Shown: in pieces, positions 1 to 11,474 of the stretch | Layout: each line of letters begins with the position of its first letter | Position numbering within the stretch: position 1 is the first letter of the stretch | Origin: Adineta ricciae | Taxonomy: Eukaryota > Rotifera > Eurotatoria > Adinetida > Adinetidae | DNA: 64,000 bases | Assembly (NCBI GenBank): GCA_905250025.1 | Contig: CAJNOJ010000308.1 | Coordinates: 52,088 to 116,087 of the forward strand | Direction of reading: 5' to 3' | Made by a program: the position numbers and the translations under genes | The notes under the pieces: model-generated | Told to the model about the DNA's origin: nothing | Database searches by the model: none | Seen by the model: the letters and a program-made list of their open reading frames with translations, nothing else

Positions 1-466
1 AAAAAGAAGATGCATAGCTTTTCGCGAATAAAATGCGACAAAGAGAAACAGACCGGTGTGAACAATGAAACAAAACGCTAAAAAAAACAACAAAATGAAC
101 GTGTGATGTGTTGAATCGTACTATTTGTTTTTCGAAAGGGACAGCTTGTTCGCATAAAACACACAAAAAGAAAGAGAAAAACGAAAGAAGAAAGAGACAG
201 CATATTAACAATGCGTATCACTGTCCTTTTCAAATACTTGAGCCAAAAACACACATACACACGGAAACAACAACAACAACAGCAAAAGCAAAACATCATG
301 AACATTTTTGGTCTTAGTTTTGTTTTCTTCAATAGGATACACAACACACACGCAAAGAAAATATGTATATGTATATATTTACAAAAAAAAGAAAAGAAAA
401 GTACAAACCGGGGTAGGAAACGAGAACAAGAATATGAATCATGTTTCACCTGTTTTCGAATTTCTT
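1..466. other. Non-coding flank, 3' of TFAP4-like gene
   Basis: This stretch lies downstream of the stop codon of the minus-strand TFAP4-like gene and probably includes its 3' untranslated region. It is A-rich on the plus strand, with CAA and A-run low complexity. Short open frames here are compositional and show no family similarity. Confidence 0.5.
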
Positions 467-2695
467 TTAAGGTTGTTGATGTCGATGAATATTCGTTGAT
501 AATAACGAAGGCGGAGGATAACGCGCTGAACGTTGTATTAAATGTTCTTGGAATAATTGAGCTACTCTTGGCGGCGAACGTACAACCAGATTGGAGATAA
601 TTGTTTGTGAAGAAGAAGAAGGAGGGGGTGGTGAGGATTCACTTGAAATTTGCTCGTGATGATGAACATCTGGACTGCATATAGGAGGTAATTCTGAATA
701 CCAGAAAAAGAAAGGTTTTGATTAGGACAGAAAAGGAATTTTACCATGCTTTTGTATCATTGTTTGCTGTTCGATGGTATCATCATCTTCATTGTAAGTT
801 ATTTTACGTTTTTTCGGTGGCTTTTGATGCAAATCGACATCATGTAATGTTGATGTTGTATGTTGTTGATCATAAACATTAATTGTTTGTTGATAAATCG
901 TATTTGTTGGTACGGACGAGGACGATGAACTTTTATTTATTTGTTGTTGTTGAAATTTTTCGCTAATCATCGCTTTAAGTTGTGCGGGTAAATCTTCCTG
1001 ACTCGACGATGACTGTTGAGGATTCATATTTGCTAAAGCATCATCACCTTCTAAATGACGTATCGCTTCCACAATGGTTTGTAGATTCCGACGAGAAATG
1101 GCATGATCGACTACGTGGGATGATGACGAAGAGGAATTATTATTATTATTTGTATCAACACTTTGAGCCCTGAGTTGACATCGTTCAACAATAACAATTC
1201 CATTATCACTATTTTGATCAAGTGAATTCGTTTTATAACAACGTTGACTAGGTTGATTTTGTTTAACAATCATGTATGTTGTATCCGATGTTGACGGTTG
1301 TTTCGGATTCGATCGATACAACGAAGAGGACGATGATGAGGAAGGATGATAATAATGCTGCTGCTGTTGTTGTTGTTGTTCCTCTTTGTGCGATTGAACA
1401 TATTGGGAGGCATCATGCCAGTTATGTGTGTATGTGTGACGGTTTTTCGCGTCTTGATACAATCTTAATTGTTCATCATTGTTATCATCTGAACTGATAA
1501 TAGGTTTTGTTTCATTATTGAGTAATAAAATCGAATCATCTGGATCTGAAGAAGAGTAAGTCATAAAAATAAATGAAGAATTCTCGAATGGAAATGTTCG
1601 TATTACCATTAGTTGATAAACGTCGTTGCGCTTGTAGTACACTAGTAGAATCAATTTGGAAGCTTTTAATTAATATCCGAAATTGTTCATTTTGAGATTG
1701 TAATTTTAGTTTTTCCGTTTCAAGACTTTTAATATGATCAGCAGCACGTTGAAGAATGCACGCCTACATTCAAAAACTTCTATTTATACTCTGATCAAAG
1801 TGAACGTAGCTTTTCTTTTCTGTCTTTTCCTACTATTTACACGATATATTTTCGCACCTTGGCCTTGACTTGTTCTTTTCTCCTCTAGACTCGCTTTTCT
1901 TTTCTTATTCTCTTTGTAGAAACTATAGTTATGACACAGACATAACGTACTTTACTAAGTTTTTCACCACAAGAATGAGGAATGAGTATTTTTAAACTTT
2001 GAAAACCAGTGTTAATTGATTGCATACGACGACGTTCATTTGAATTAGCTATTTCACGTCGGACGCGTTTTTCATGTTCCAGCTGCGAATTCGGCGACAT
2101 GTTGGAACTAACACGACTAAAAGCAAGGGAAATATTTAAATGAAATATTTGCCAAGAATGGAATGAAGTTTTCTGTTTTTCTCTGCTTTTGCTATCACAC
2201 ACAAGACAGATATACTGAATATTTCAAATATTTGTAAAACCGAAACATCTTATCTTTCTTCGTTTTCATTCACACATACACATCTTTTCTTATTTGATTC
2301 ATATTCGCTACTGAACTGAACTGTATCCAATCGATCGACACACATATGTGTACACACATACACAAATGAACGAGCAGATGCACAGGAAAAAGAACAGAAC
2401 AAACACCTTTTGTATGCGCGCGCCCCTTCACGTATCGTGTTCCAATCCAGTTCATAGCGAATAAGAAAAACATTCTCTTCTCTTTTGGCAACAAGCCAAA
2501 CATCATTCATGAAATACTCGACCATATGAATTCTGATATCATGCTTATGCGCACTTACCTAACGTGACTATTTGCGTTAATGGTATTTGTTGACAACTTA
2601 TGTTGCAATGGCGATTCGGGCATTAAATGATGATAATGCTGCGATGGTATAGACGCTGGATCCGACGTATCATCATCTGAGTAGCAATATGACAT
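467..2695 (-). CDS. TFAP4: TFAP4 (AP-4)-like bHLH leucine-zipper transcription factor
   Basis: Nuclear E-box-binding regulator, predicted 495 residues in five exons: 2695-2559, 2116-1951, 1763-1607, 1545-745 and 693-467. All phases close. The basic region at about residues 65-80 reads REIANSNERRRMQSIN, which matches vertebrate AP-4 as I know it. The loop carries LIPHSCGEKLSK, and helix 2 runs into a heptad region (LQRAADHIKSLETEKLKLQ) typical of the AP-4 zipper. The long fourth exon is low in complexity, with Ser runs, a Gln run near 1370 and acidic patches, as expected for a disordered regulatory tail. The last exon is inferred from splice phase and gives a proline-rich C-terminus. The start is the first ATG in a phase-compatible first exon. 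Family assignment is firm; the last exon is less certain. Confidence 0.9.
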
Positions 2696-5568
2696 TCACG
2701 AAATGTGTATGTTTGTAATGATTTTTTCTTTCTATATTAGAAAAGGAAAAAGAAAATTCGTCACGTTTACGTAATGGCGAAATATAAAAAGGAACAATAG
2801 AAGAAGAAGAAGGAAAAAAAGAAAATAAATAATAGTAATAGTAGTAATAGTAATAGTAGTGGGAGGAAGAAGAGAAAAGACAAAATTCATTGAATACGTA
2901 CGATTGGCAAAAAGGAATGAAATCTTCAATTGTATCTATTTGTGATGTGGTTTTGAGAAATATCTGTCGGAAGTACTGATAGTAGTAAAAATACGTATAC
3001 AACCAACGATAGCGACGCGAACAAACCCGATGATGACGACGAGTGTGTATGTATGTGTAGGGTAATAATAGAAACCAGAAAAAGAGAGCGCGAGAAAAGA
3101 ATAGAAAAAGAATGCAGTGTGTACGGACGACGAAGTCGGCGACCAAGTAGAAGCAGAGAAGGAAAAAAAACAGAATGTTTTATTTTTTCATTAACGGCGA
3201 ATCAGCTGCACGATACAACCACACTGAAGAAACGAAGAAACAGCTGCTCTCTCTATCCATCCATGCTAGGTTGTGAAGTAGTACGCGAGCCAACCAATAG
3301 AAAAAAAGCATTGGCTGAGGAAAAGAGAACGGAAGAGAACAACGAACGAACAATAGTTTTTTTCCTTCTTCTTTCTTCTCCTCTTTCTATATTCGAATCA
3401 CATGATGCTCGTCATAGACATCACGCTGCTCGGCACGCAGTTGGCTTAAAGCCAACAGCAGTTACTGGGCTAGCTGTTGTTCGCGAACGCGCCTTACATA
3501 TACATTCTGTTCTTGTCGACGACGACAGACAACGAAATAAAAGTACACGCAGATTTTTCTTATATCGTTCTGTCCCCTTCGATTGATACATATGCGAAAG
3601 AGAAAGAATGAAAAAATCAACTGAAATAATCATAACAACTAGCTAATAGTCATGGTGGCCGAGCTATTAATGGAACATGTTATTGATGCGTGGTCTGTAC
3701 TTAAACATCTGAAGGCCGGATTAACCCGATGACGTTCTCTCACAAGTCTTGATCTCATACAATCCTTTCATGAACAAATTGAATTATTATCAGTGAACAT
3801 GACGAAAGAAATTACTAACAATAAGATGAAACGAGAATGATAGACACATGCTTAGCATATAATGAGAAAATGAATGTGTCCTGGCATTGAGCCAGACTAG
3901 AAAGAGCATGGCTTACTTAGTGAACACATTTGATGTAATTCTCTCTCTCTCTCTCGTCCTCGAGTTTGACTTTATTTCAATGAAATCAATATGTGGACAA
4001 ATATCAGTACGAGTCCAAGATTGTATATAGACATCTGACATTGCCGAAAATGAAATCAGATCGATCCATCAAAACAAGAAAAAAGAAAAGAATCAACATT
4101 GACAAATGTGTATACACGCGTCAAGATATGCGATGATCTTCAGCCAGTCAGTCAATCTGTCTGCCTATAGGAAGATCTAGCACAGAGAAAATGGATAATG
4201 TTCTCTCGATTTTAATCCCAAACTTCGAGACATTTCTTTCTCTTATCTCAACAAAATTAATACGCAGAAGAAAAAGTAACTTTTTCCTCGTATCATAACA
4301 CTGATGTTCAGACGCACACATACGCATATTCCATAACTAAACTAATAAATAAATGTTATGTTCCTGCAATCTAATTGTGTCTATTAAATCTTGACGGATG
4401 ATTTTACTACGTAAAACACTAAGCTCTCGTCGTACTTATTAGACATGTTTAAGTGCAGAAGAGATATTTGTTATATAAAAAAATATTTTGTTATCTTTAT
4501 GATATTCTAGATTTAACAGCACAGGTTTGGCTGTGATATCCGGTAGGAAATTTGTTTTGTAATTAGTTTTCTTTTGTGAAATGTCCGTTATGACTTCTGT
4601 GATTTGCTCGGTAAATAGAAAAGAAGAAAACGAGAATTCCAATAAGAGTTGTACTTGTTCGAGTAGCGATGTTTTGTTTTCATTGAATAATTATTTTGAT
4701 GCGCGTGAAATTGAAAAAGATAATACAAAACTTATTCGCCTTTCACCCTTTGTTCAATAGTAAACATCGGTTTGGTTCATTTATTATCATCATGTTGATT
4801 TGCTTGTCTGTCGTGACGATCATGCATCACCATGCATTTCATTTCATTTCGTTTGATTTCTTCATTGAAAAGCAACTCAAACGTGATTTCGAATAGACAG
4901 ATAATGAAAACGAAAAACATGTGTCTTCATTAGAGAAGAAACGATTCTTGTTGGGAAAAATTATACATTCATTAGATTGATTGAACATGCGATTGGAATG
5001 GTCTCACTGAGTGATGATTTGATAAATCAACAGTGGCAAAATTCAATCAGAGTTGTGTTGAAACACAAAATCAAATACTTTTTTTTATGATGTTAAATTG
5101 ATATAAGAGGATACAGTTCAATTTCGAATATTAATCCAAGGTCAGCAGATGATCGTTTTCAAGTTATTAGGGCGGTAGAATAGTATGAAAATGAGTTTCA
5201 AACTTGAGAACTCTCAGAGCGCCTGACATCGAAAAAAAGGGTAATTTATGGGTGTATTTCTGTTTTCAATTCTTTGGATAATTCGTTTGACGAATTATAA
5301 AACTGACATTACACCGTCGCAAAAATGTTTTCGCCTGTTCATTTTTTCGTTCTTTATTATTTTTATAAATGGCGTATTCGAAAGAAAAACTTCTACTGTT
5401 GTTTTGACTTCAATCGATTCAATCCGCACACAATTCAAACTGCAGCATTAAAAGAATGTTTGTTTTGTGATCGAACGACCCACACATAAACAATCAAGCA
5501 ACAGCATTAAATCAAACGTTTTTGAAAATTTTCATCAGAAAAATAGAAGCAAACATTTACGAGCGAGA
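2696..5568. other. Gene-free stretch between TFAP4-like and four-pass membrane gene
   Basis: About 2.9 kb with no supportable gene. The first part is the upstream region of TFAP4, with GA-rich strand-asymmetric tracts (2760-2880, 3060-3170) that create long spurious frames. It includes a short perfect palindrome at 3440-3456 and a CT microsatellite near 3942-3956. The rest is AT-rich with no coding signature visible by eye. Confidence 0.5.
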
Positions 5569-6515
5569 ATGAATAGAGGCAGTCCAGATTCTGTCGATGT
5601 AGCAGAATATGTTCACCAAAAAGAGGAAATTTCAGAAAGACAAGAACATTTTCTACGAAAATACTTCCATCGCGCATGGCCAAAACGTATCGTTGCTGTA
5701 CTGGGTATACTGCAATTAGGGCTCAGTTTAGCTTCATTGGGCGTCGATCTACCCGTTATTCTTATGTTTGCACCACGTTGGCAAGTTTTTTGTGGGGTTT
5801 GGATGTTTATATGCGGTCTTATAGCATGTATAAGCACGTTGCATTCAAGTGAGACAAAACTTAGGAAAAGTATTCGTACTTTTTTCGTTTTCTTTGCACA
5901 GCTCGAAAAGTAACATGGATTAAACTTCAAGTTGCTGCGGGACTAAATGTTTTGGGTGCAATAGCCGCAGCTATATCGGTTATTTTTAACATTATGTTCG
6001 CGTCGAACCCGTACAATTGTATAGTCCCCAGTGGTTGCAATTATTTATCGTATACATACTCGAAAGGAACCTCTTTTTACATAAGTGAAACTATTATTGG
6101 AATAGCCTTTATTGCAACAGGTTCGTTAAGCGAAATTTTAATGTTTTGCTCAGAACTCATTCTTAATTTGGTTTTAGTGGTTGTGTATATTGTTCTTTTT
6201 ATTAAATACGGCGTAGGTGGCAAAGCACGCTTCGATAATATCCATCGAGGATATGCCCCATCGAATTTTAATCCTGGTGGACCGCCGTATAATCGTATGC
6301 CAATGGGACCTAACACAAAACCAAGGCCACCGCCGCCGCCATCACAATATTTTAATCCTCGATTTGCAGGTCAACAGCCGCGAGGAATGGTCAGACCACC
6401 TGGTCAGATGATGGGTGCGCCAGGTGCTCCAATGATGGGACCTAGCGTAAGAGGTCCAATGCAACAAAATTATAGACCACCCGGACCGTATCCAACGTTG
6501 GGACGTAACAATTAA
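5569..6515 (+). CDS. Four-pass membrane protein with Pro/Gly-rich cytosolic tail
   Basis: Predicted 297 residues from two exons (5569-5848, 5902-6515) separated by a 53-base intron. Four hydrophobic segments are visible: IVAVLGILQLGLSLASLGV, then FCGVWMFICGLIAC, then the stretch after KLQVAAGLNVLGA, and a last one ending NLVLVVVYIVLFI. After the fourth helix the protein becomes a proline, glycine and methionine-rich tail (PPPPPSQYFNPR, MMGAPGAPMMGP). The topology recalls MS4A, MARVEL or TMEM-type tetraspan families, but no diagnostic motif allows a firm name. The N-terminal block (FHRAWPKRIVAVLGILQLGLS) resembles the neighbouring minus-strand gene at 7720-8413, so the two are probably paralogues. 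An AATAAA poly(A) signal lies at 6636-6641. The start is the ATG in the phase-correct first exon; an upstream in-frame extension has no ATG. Confidence 0.75.
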
Positions 6516-6889
6516 ACTTCCACTGTACTTTTCAAACTAGATCACCTGAAAAATTTGATTATTTCAACTTGAAAGATATTCATTGAGTGTAACAATATGT
6601 TTGCATTTTAAAATGAAATTTATTGATAATATCATAATAAAATTGTTTTTATTACTGAAGGCGAAGAGATGATTCGTTCGACAATAAAACGAAGGAAAAA
6701 AACGGTTTTGCATGACTGATTTTGCTTTTTGTGTGTTGCAAAATAAATGGAGAAAGACGTATTATGTTTCGTTTCATTGTACGTATCAATCGTTTTTTTT
6801 ATTAACTGATTCGATTCTTTTTTGTACACCAAGTACGTATAATCGGATTTCCCTGACTGATTTCAGTGAAGTACTGTTTTCTTTAAAGT
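6516..6889. other. Short intergenic region with poly(A) signal
   Basis: AT-rich spacer containing the AATAAA signal at 6636-6641 for the upstream gene and the presumed promoter of the next gene. No other coding evidence. Confidence 0.5.
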
Positions 6890-7485
6890 ATGACTGATAA
6901 TACGCGTCGAATGATTAGCGAATGGTTGCACCAAGTCAAGTACAACTATGGAGGCGAAACAAAACGAAAATTCTACGCAGATTTATGTCATGCAAAAGCC
7001 GTAATTAAAGTAGCTGCCGCTGATTCGAAAGTATCTGAGCAAACACGACAATGGGTTATCGGTTATTCAGCAGCTATGGGTTTGTACCTTCAGCATATGA
7101 GATTTCCTCTATGAAAAGAAAGCAAGCTGTTTTCTGATGTTTAGGCGCACCGGAAGAAGTATTAGATTTGACGGAGAAATACAAACCACTAGTCGAAGAT
7201 GGAACAGTCCCGTTCCACTCGAAAAGTGGTCTTGATCATGCGAGATATGGACAACTATGGCTATTCTATGATGGTTTTCGTGCTGCAATAGGTGGCGAAG
7301 AATTATCACCGGAAAAAACAACAGCAATCTATGCACAAGCCAAGAAAATGATCATCGACGAAGAAAAGATCAAGCAAATTGAGGAAATCGTTGAGAAAGA
7401 GGAGAAATTGCGTAAAAAACGTCTAGAACTTTTGTTTCCCAACGGTGCTGGCGCTGCTATACGAGAGGTGGCAGCAGAAAATTAA
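6890..7485 (+). CDS. Small helical protein, possibly TerB-like
   Basis: Predicted 176 residues from two exons (6890-7079, 7145-7485) around a 65-base intron; phases close. There is no signal peptide or membrane segment, so it is probably cytosolic. The N-terminal half contains KAVIKVAAADSKVSEQTR, which recalls the acidic DGxVS helix-turn of TerB-like helical domains; this is a tentative resemblance only. The C-terminal 50 residues are highly charged and helical (KIKQIEEIVEKEEKLRKKR), likely a coiled coil, ending in AAEN. It sits between two related four-pass membrane genes. Poly(A)-like AATAAA motifs follow the stop. I do not recognise a characterised orthologue. Confidence 0.72.
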
Positions 7486-7719
7486 AATAAATCGGCCTCC
7501 TATTGAATAAATTCAACAATAAACATTTCACTTATCGATTATTTTTATCATTTATTTTCTCCAATAAAGTATTGAGTTAGTATTAAGTTTCATTAAAAAA
7601 TCAGTCATATGTAAGACGTAGGCGAAGAAAACAGAATTCGGTTATGTTCAAAATTCTCTCGGTTAATATATTTCACAGACAAACGATTCAAAGCTCAGCA
7701 AACTATCTGTTAATAAAAA

Positions 7720-8413
7720 TTAAATAGGTGGTAATGTTGTTGTTTGTAATGAAATCGGCGGTGGCGATACAAGCTGAATAGTTGTCTGCGGTTGAATCAT
7801 CACCGTTTCTTTGCGAACTTTCAAAGATGTATAAATATAAATGGCCACGAACAGCAGAGAGACAAATAACATTAAAACCGCACATGCTAATTGTAGTTTA
7901 AGTGCAACAAGTTTCGCTTTCATAGTATCTGTACCAAAAGAGCTCCATAAAGTTCCCAAAGTGCCGGTCCATATTCCATCGCGACATGCATAAGCTGACC
8001 AAAGGCATGTATCGGGCTGATTGATGAATTTCGCATCGTAGCCGAGAAGAATACATGAGGCGATGATCGAAAGAATATTTTCAACTAACGCATGTATGGC
8101 ACAACCTTGAGATCCACGGTTGCAACAAACTAGAGACAAACAATGATTGACGAGACATAATTTTCTGTTCAGCATGAGGCTTACCAACAGTGAATGTCGA
8201 TATCCAAGTGATCGTAAAGAAAAATGAGGTTATATCGCCAATGAAAAAGAATGAATACTGCACGTTCAATACCATACTCCATGCTTCGAAGCCAACGATA
8301 AGAAATGTTAATATCAATTGAGCGGTTGCTATTATAGCAACAATTGGCGTTGGCCAAACTTGTCGCCAGCGTTGATATCGAATGAGTTTGGGATCAGCAT
8401 AAACGGCCTGCAT
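7720..8413 (-). CDS. Four-pass membrane protein, probable paralogue of the 5569-6515 gene
   Basis: Predicted 212 residues in two exons (8413-8185, 8129-7720) with a 55-base intron. Four membrane segments are evident: IVAIIATAQLILTFLIVG, then FFFIGDITSFFFTITWIS, then LVENILSIIASCILLG, and ACAVLMLFVSLLFVAIYIY. A cysteine-containing extracellular loop (DTCLWSAYACRDGIW) lies between helices 3 and 4. The tail is short and rich in Thr, Pro and Gln. The N-terminal motif (YQRWRQVWPTPIVAI...AQLILT) parallels the neighbouring four-pass gene. MS4A or CD20-like topology is possible, but a name cannot be supported from sequence alone. Confidence 0.75.
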
Positions 8414-8982
8414 GATTCAGCACCCTCTTTTTTGGATGATGGTTATATGAAAGAAAAGTGTATGCAGTTTTTATAAAAAATACAGCACAATATCTATTTA
8501 TCATCTTAAGATAAACGTATTAGAAGTTAAGTGTAGCACTCATATGCGCACTGTGTGGTATATAAGATAAAGAGAATAAATATAGTGATTTGATATTGAA
8601 TTACTGATGAATTTGATTCTTTGACGCGCAAATTGATAACAAGCAAGAGTAATTTATCATGAAATACAACGTTCTATGCGATTGAAACGATGGCAACTTT
8701 CAAACACAAGAGATCTTGATAGTTACTTTTAGTGTACGAAAGTGACTAACTGTAGAAATATGTGATTACAACAAATATTCATAGTTGATATAATCTTTTT
8801 TTATTTACGGTCAGATCTAATCTTGTAGTTTTTTCAAGATATATTCAAACACCGTCAAAGCACGCCCTCTTCTAGTGGGTGTCGTTACGATTAGATGCTA
8901 CTCATCGTATAGCAAAACTGGTTTGGATAGTTGATGCGATGCGATAGAAGTGAAATAGATTAATTCACATTAGTGTTCCTCG
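8414..8982. other. Divergent promoter region
   Basis: Spacer of 569 bases between the start codons of the minus-strand four-pass gene and the plus-strand ACT-domain gene. It should hold both promoters. AT-rich; no motif recognised with confidence. Confidence 0.45.
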
Positions 8983-9375
8983 ATGGCTAAATTAATGATA
9001 AATCTTTTATCGGAAACTTTCGTTATTTGTCGTTTGTCCCCATCATCACCCTTACCATCATGGGCATTTGATGGACCATTCGTTTCAATCACCAAAACTG
9101 ATGATGAACTATCAATTATAACCATTGATGATCGCCGTTTACCAAAAGATATTCAATGCGAACGACATTGGAAATGTTTCAAACTACAAGGTCCATTTCC
9201 GTTTGACATGACCGGCATTTTAGCATCTGTTTTGAATCCATTGGGCAAAGCCGATGTTGGTATCCTTGCCGTATCAACATTCGATACGGATTATGTTTTA
9301 GTGAAAGAAAACAATTTACAAATAGCACTTGATGTTTTGAAGCAAAATGGTCATTCAGTGCACGTGATATCTTGA
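8983..9375 (+). CDS. ACT-domain protein (ACT_7/CASTOR-like single-unit type)
   Basis: Intronless 130-residue protein. The pattern FVICRLSPSSPLPSW near the N-terminus, a central DELSIITIDDRRLP, and the C-terminal block GPFPFDMTGILASVLNPLGKADVG...VSTFDTDYVLVKE match the small ACT_7-type proteins common in bacteria and fungi. ACT domains usually bind amino acids or other small ligands and act as regulators; a ligand cannot be read from the sequence. In animals the related fold is known in the arginine sensor CASTOR, which is longer with several ACT units. The single-exon structure and microbial-like architecture make horizontal acquisition possible. The ATG chosen begins directly before the conserved domain. 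Confidence 0.85.
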   Translation: MAKLMINLLSETFVICRLSPSSPLPSWAFDGPFVSITKTDDELSIITIDDRRLPKDIQCERHWKCFKLQGPFPFDMTGILASVLNPLGKADVGILAVSTFDTDYVLVKENNLQIALDVLKQNGHSVHVIS

Positions 9376-11474
9376 TGTTTTGTCTCGGTGATGAAAAGGA
9401 ACAATCAACGATCGACCAAAGCTCGAAAACAAAGGCTGACATTTTTTCTTTCATGCATACGATAATTATATACATATATACCTTCTCTGATCAGTTTTAT
9501 TTTCTACTTCGCAACGAAAAACTCGATAGATGTATCAATTACAAAGTGTTTTAACGCGTTTGTTTTAGGTCAATTTAGAGATATGTATCAACATTTTGAT
9601 AACATTGACAAACATTTTACTTGCAGATTACTGAACAGCTTGAGTATATCAAATAACCATGATTGTGTTAGTCTTAAAAGAATTTGTATGTAATCGATCT
9701 GAACAATTCCATTTGCTTCGAACACATCTCTTGTCGAGAATGATGTTTATATAATCGTTCGATTCATATTTAAAAGTTTGTTATGCGATACCGATTGCTC
9801 GCATGGATAATGAAAATCTCCATCATAAAGAACAGCGCATATATTTGAATGTATTTCTCTTGACTCAGTCTGGTTTCTATTACATTCAGTCTATGTGATA
9901 ATCAACTCGGAATTCATTGGATTGATCAAAGGTTAAATATTCACGAAGTAAAACAACAAAGCGAAGGTCTACAATTCTAGTCAAGCATCACATTCCAAAT
10001 TACGATCATACTTTTTTGTTGCTCCTTGACTTGTTAGTGATTTTGTTACTGTTGATTTTAGCTGATGTTTGGTAAGAAAAGAAATGATTTCCTAAATATT
10101 TGCAAGAAATTGACACATCCCTCGAATTCTGAACATGCTCACAACATTTCTCTTTCTCCAGTTCTATTACGGATGAGAAGAAAGAAAGTAAGTAATAACA
10201 TCATTCGGCTGTAAAGGAAAAATGCCAAATCTCGTTCTTTTTTCTGTTCTTCTCGTCTTCTTCATCTCATACTCTTACTTGAATTAATTTTATTGCGCAT
10301 TATGCTTTTCTTTCTTCTCTCTTTCTCACTAAGCATTGATCTTCTATGATATATATATATATATATATACATTCATGTCAAACACGCTTGAATCATTTCA
10401 TCGTAAGTACCCTCGATCTGCTTAATAAGATGTTCAGTCAGTCAATAATGAACTCATGTTGCAAGCACATCTCATTCCGCAAGCTCTTCGTATTATTCGA
10501 CAATCTCTCGATTGACTTCAATAAATCTGATATAATCTTGTCCCTAAGACAAATACACAGGTGTATATATTCATTAATATTAAGTCGTATTTTTAGCGGC
10601 ATACAAATTTATTTCAATGATAATATTATCACTATCGATCGATACATCCGAAATTTAAAGGCCGTTTAACACTAGTCAGAGTTTAATTCTAGCAGACGAG
10701 TATAAATAGCATGAGAGGAGTTACTTTAGTTAGATAGACGTAATACAGAGTAGAGAAAATCAACATATACGAAAAATACAATCTTCGAACTCGACTTCTA
10801 CTATCTCTCACCTTTGTATAATCCTGTTTATTTTCATAAAAACACGCTTCATCGAACACATATGACTCAAACTATGCAACAAAATTCTTTCTAATCAATC
10901 TACTCGTATTTCTATTGAGTGGGCAGGCGAAAAAAATCAAACAAAATTACTCAAGTGGAACGCAATGGGTATGCACATGACTATGTATATGCCACGAAAG
11001 GTCGGCTACTCGATAGCAAGATTTCCTTTTATTGTTTTATTTATCAACGATTCTCATATTTTGCAATCTCGAGCCGATTTGAACGTGTTTCGTAGGTTCC
11101 ACTCGGAATAGGGAAGAATTATTCATGACTAATTTCAATTGACTACATGCAGAAATAGCAACAACGTAAAAGAATATAATGTATAGGTTAATACAATAAT
11201 TATCAACATGTATTTCATATGACAACGTAAGTACTGAAATATCTTTTCTGTGAGGACTTTTCTAAAATAGGTTTAATCTATGATGATCACGTCATGTGAA
11301 GTCAGTTTGAAAGGTGTCGTCGATGTATAGAGCTCCTTCCGTTCGCTTTGATCAACTAAAAAAAAACTAATGATTTCTCTAACAACGCGTCTATTTCTGT
11401 CTTTCAAAACAGCATACCTTAGTCGAGTTTTGGTTTATTTCTAGAAAGATACTTTTTATTAATATTTTATAATC
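9376..11474. other. Gene-free stretch with AT microsatellite
   Basis: About 2.1 kb without a supportable gene. It contains an (AT)n run at 10349-10369 and several TC-rich tracts. No open frame here has a recognisable motif or plausible exon partners. The part next to 11475 is the presumed promoter of the Rap GAP gene. Confidence 0.45.

Noticed and set aside
3053-3633. Long open frames on both strands
   Set aside because: They derive from GA-rich composition, have no exon partners or domain pattern, and lie in the presumed upstream region of TFAP4.
3650-3725. tRNA-like start (tggtggccgagc, resembling a Leu/Ser D-arm) near 3653
   Set aside because: No matching acceptor stem, anticodon arm or GTTCRANNC T-loop follows at the required spacing.
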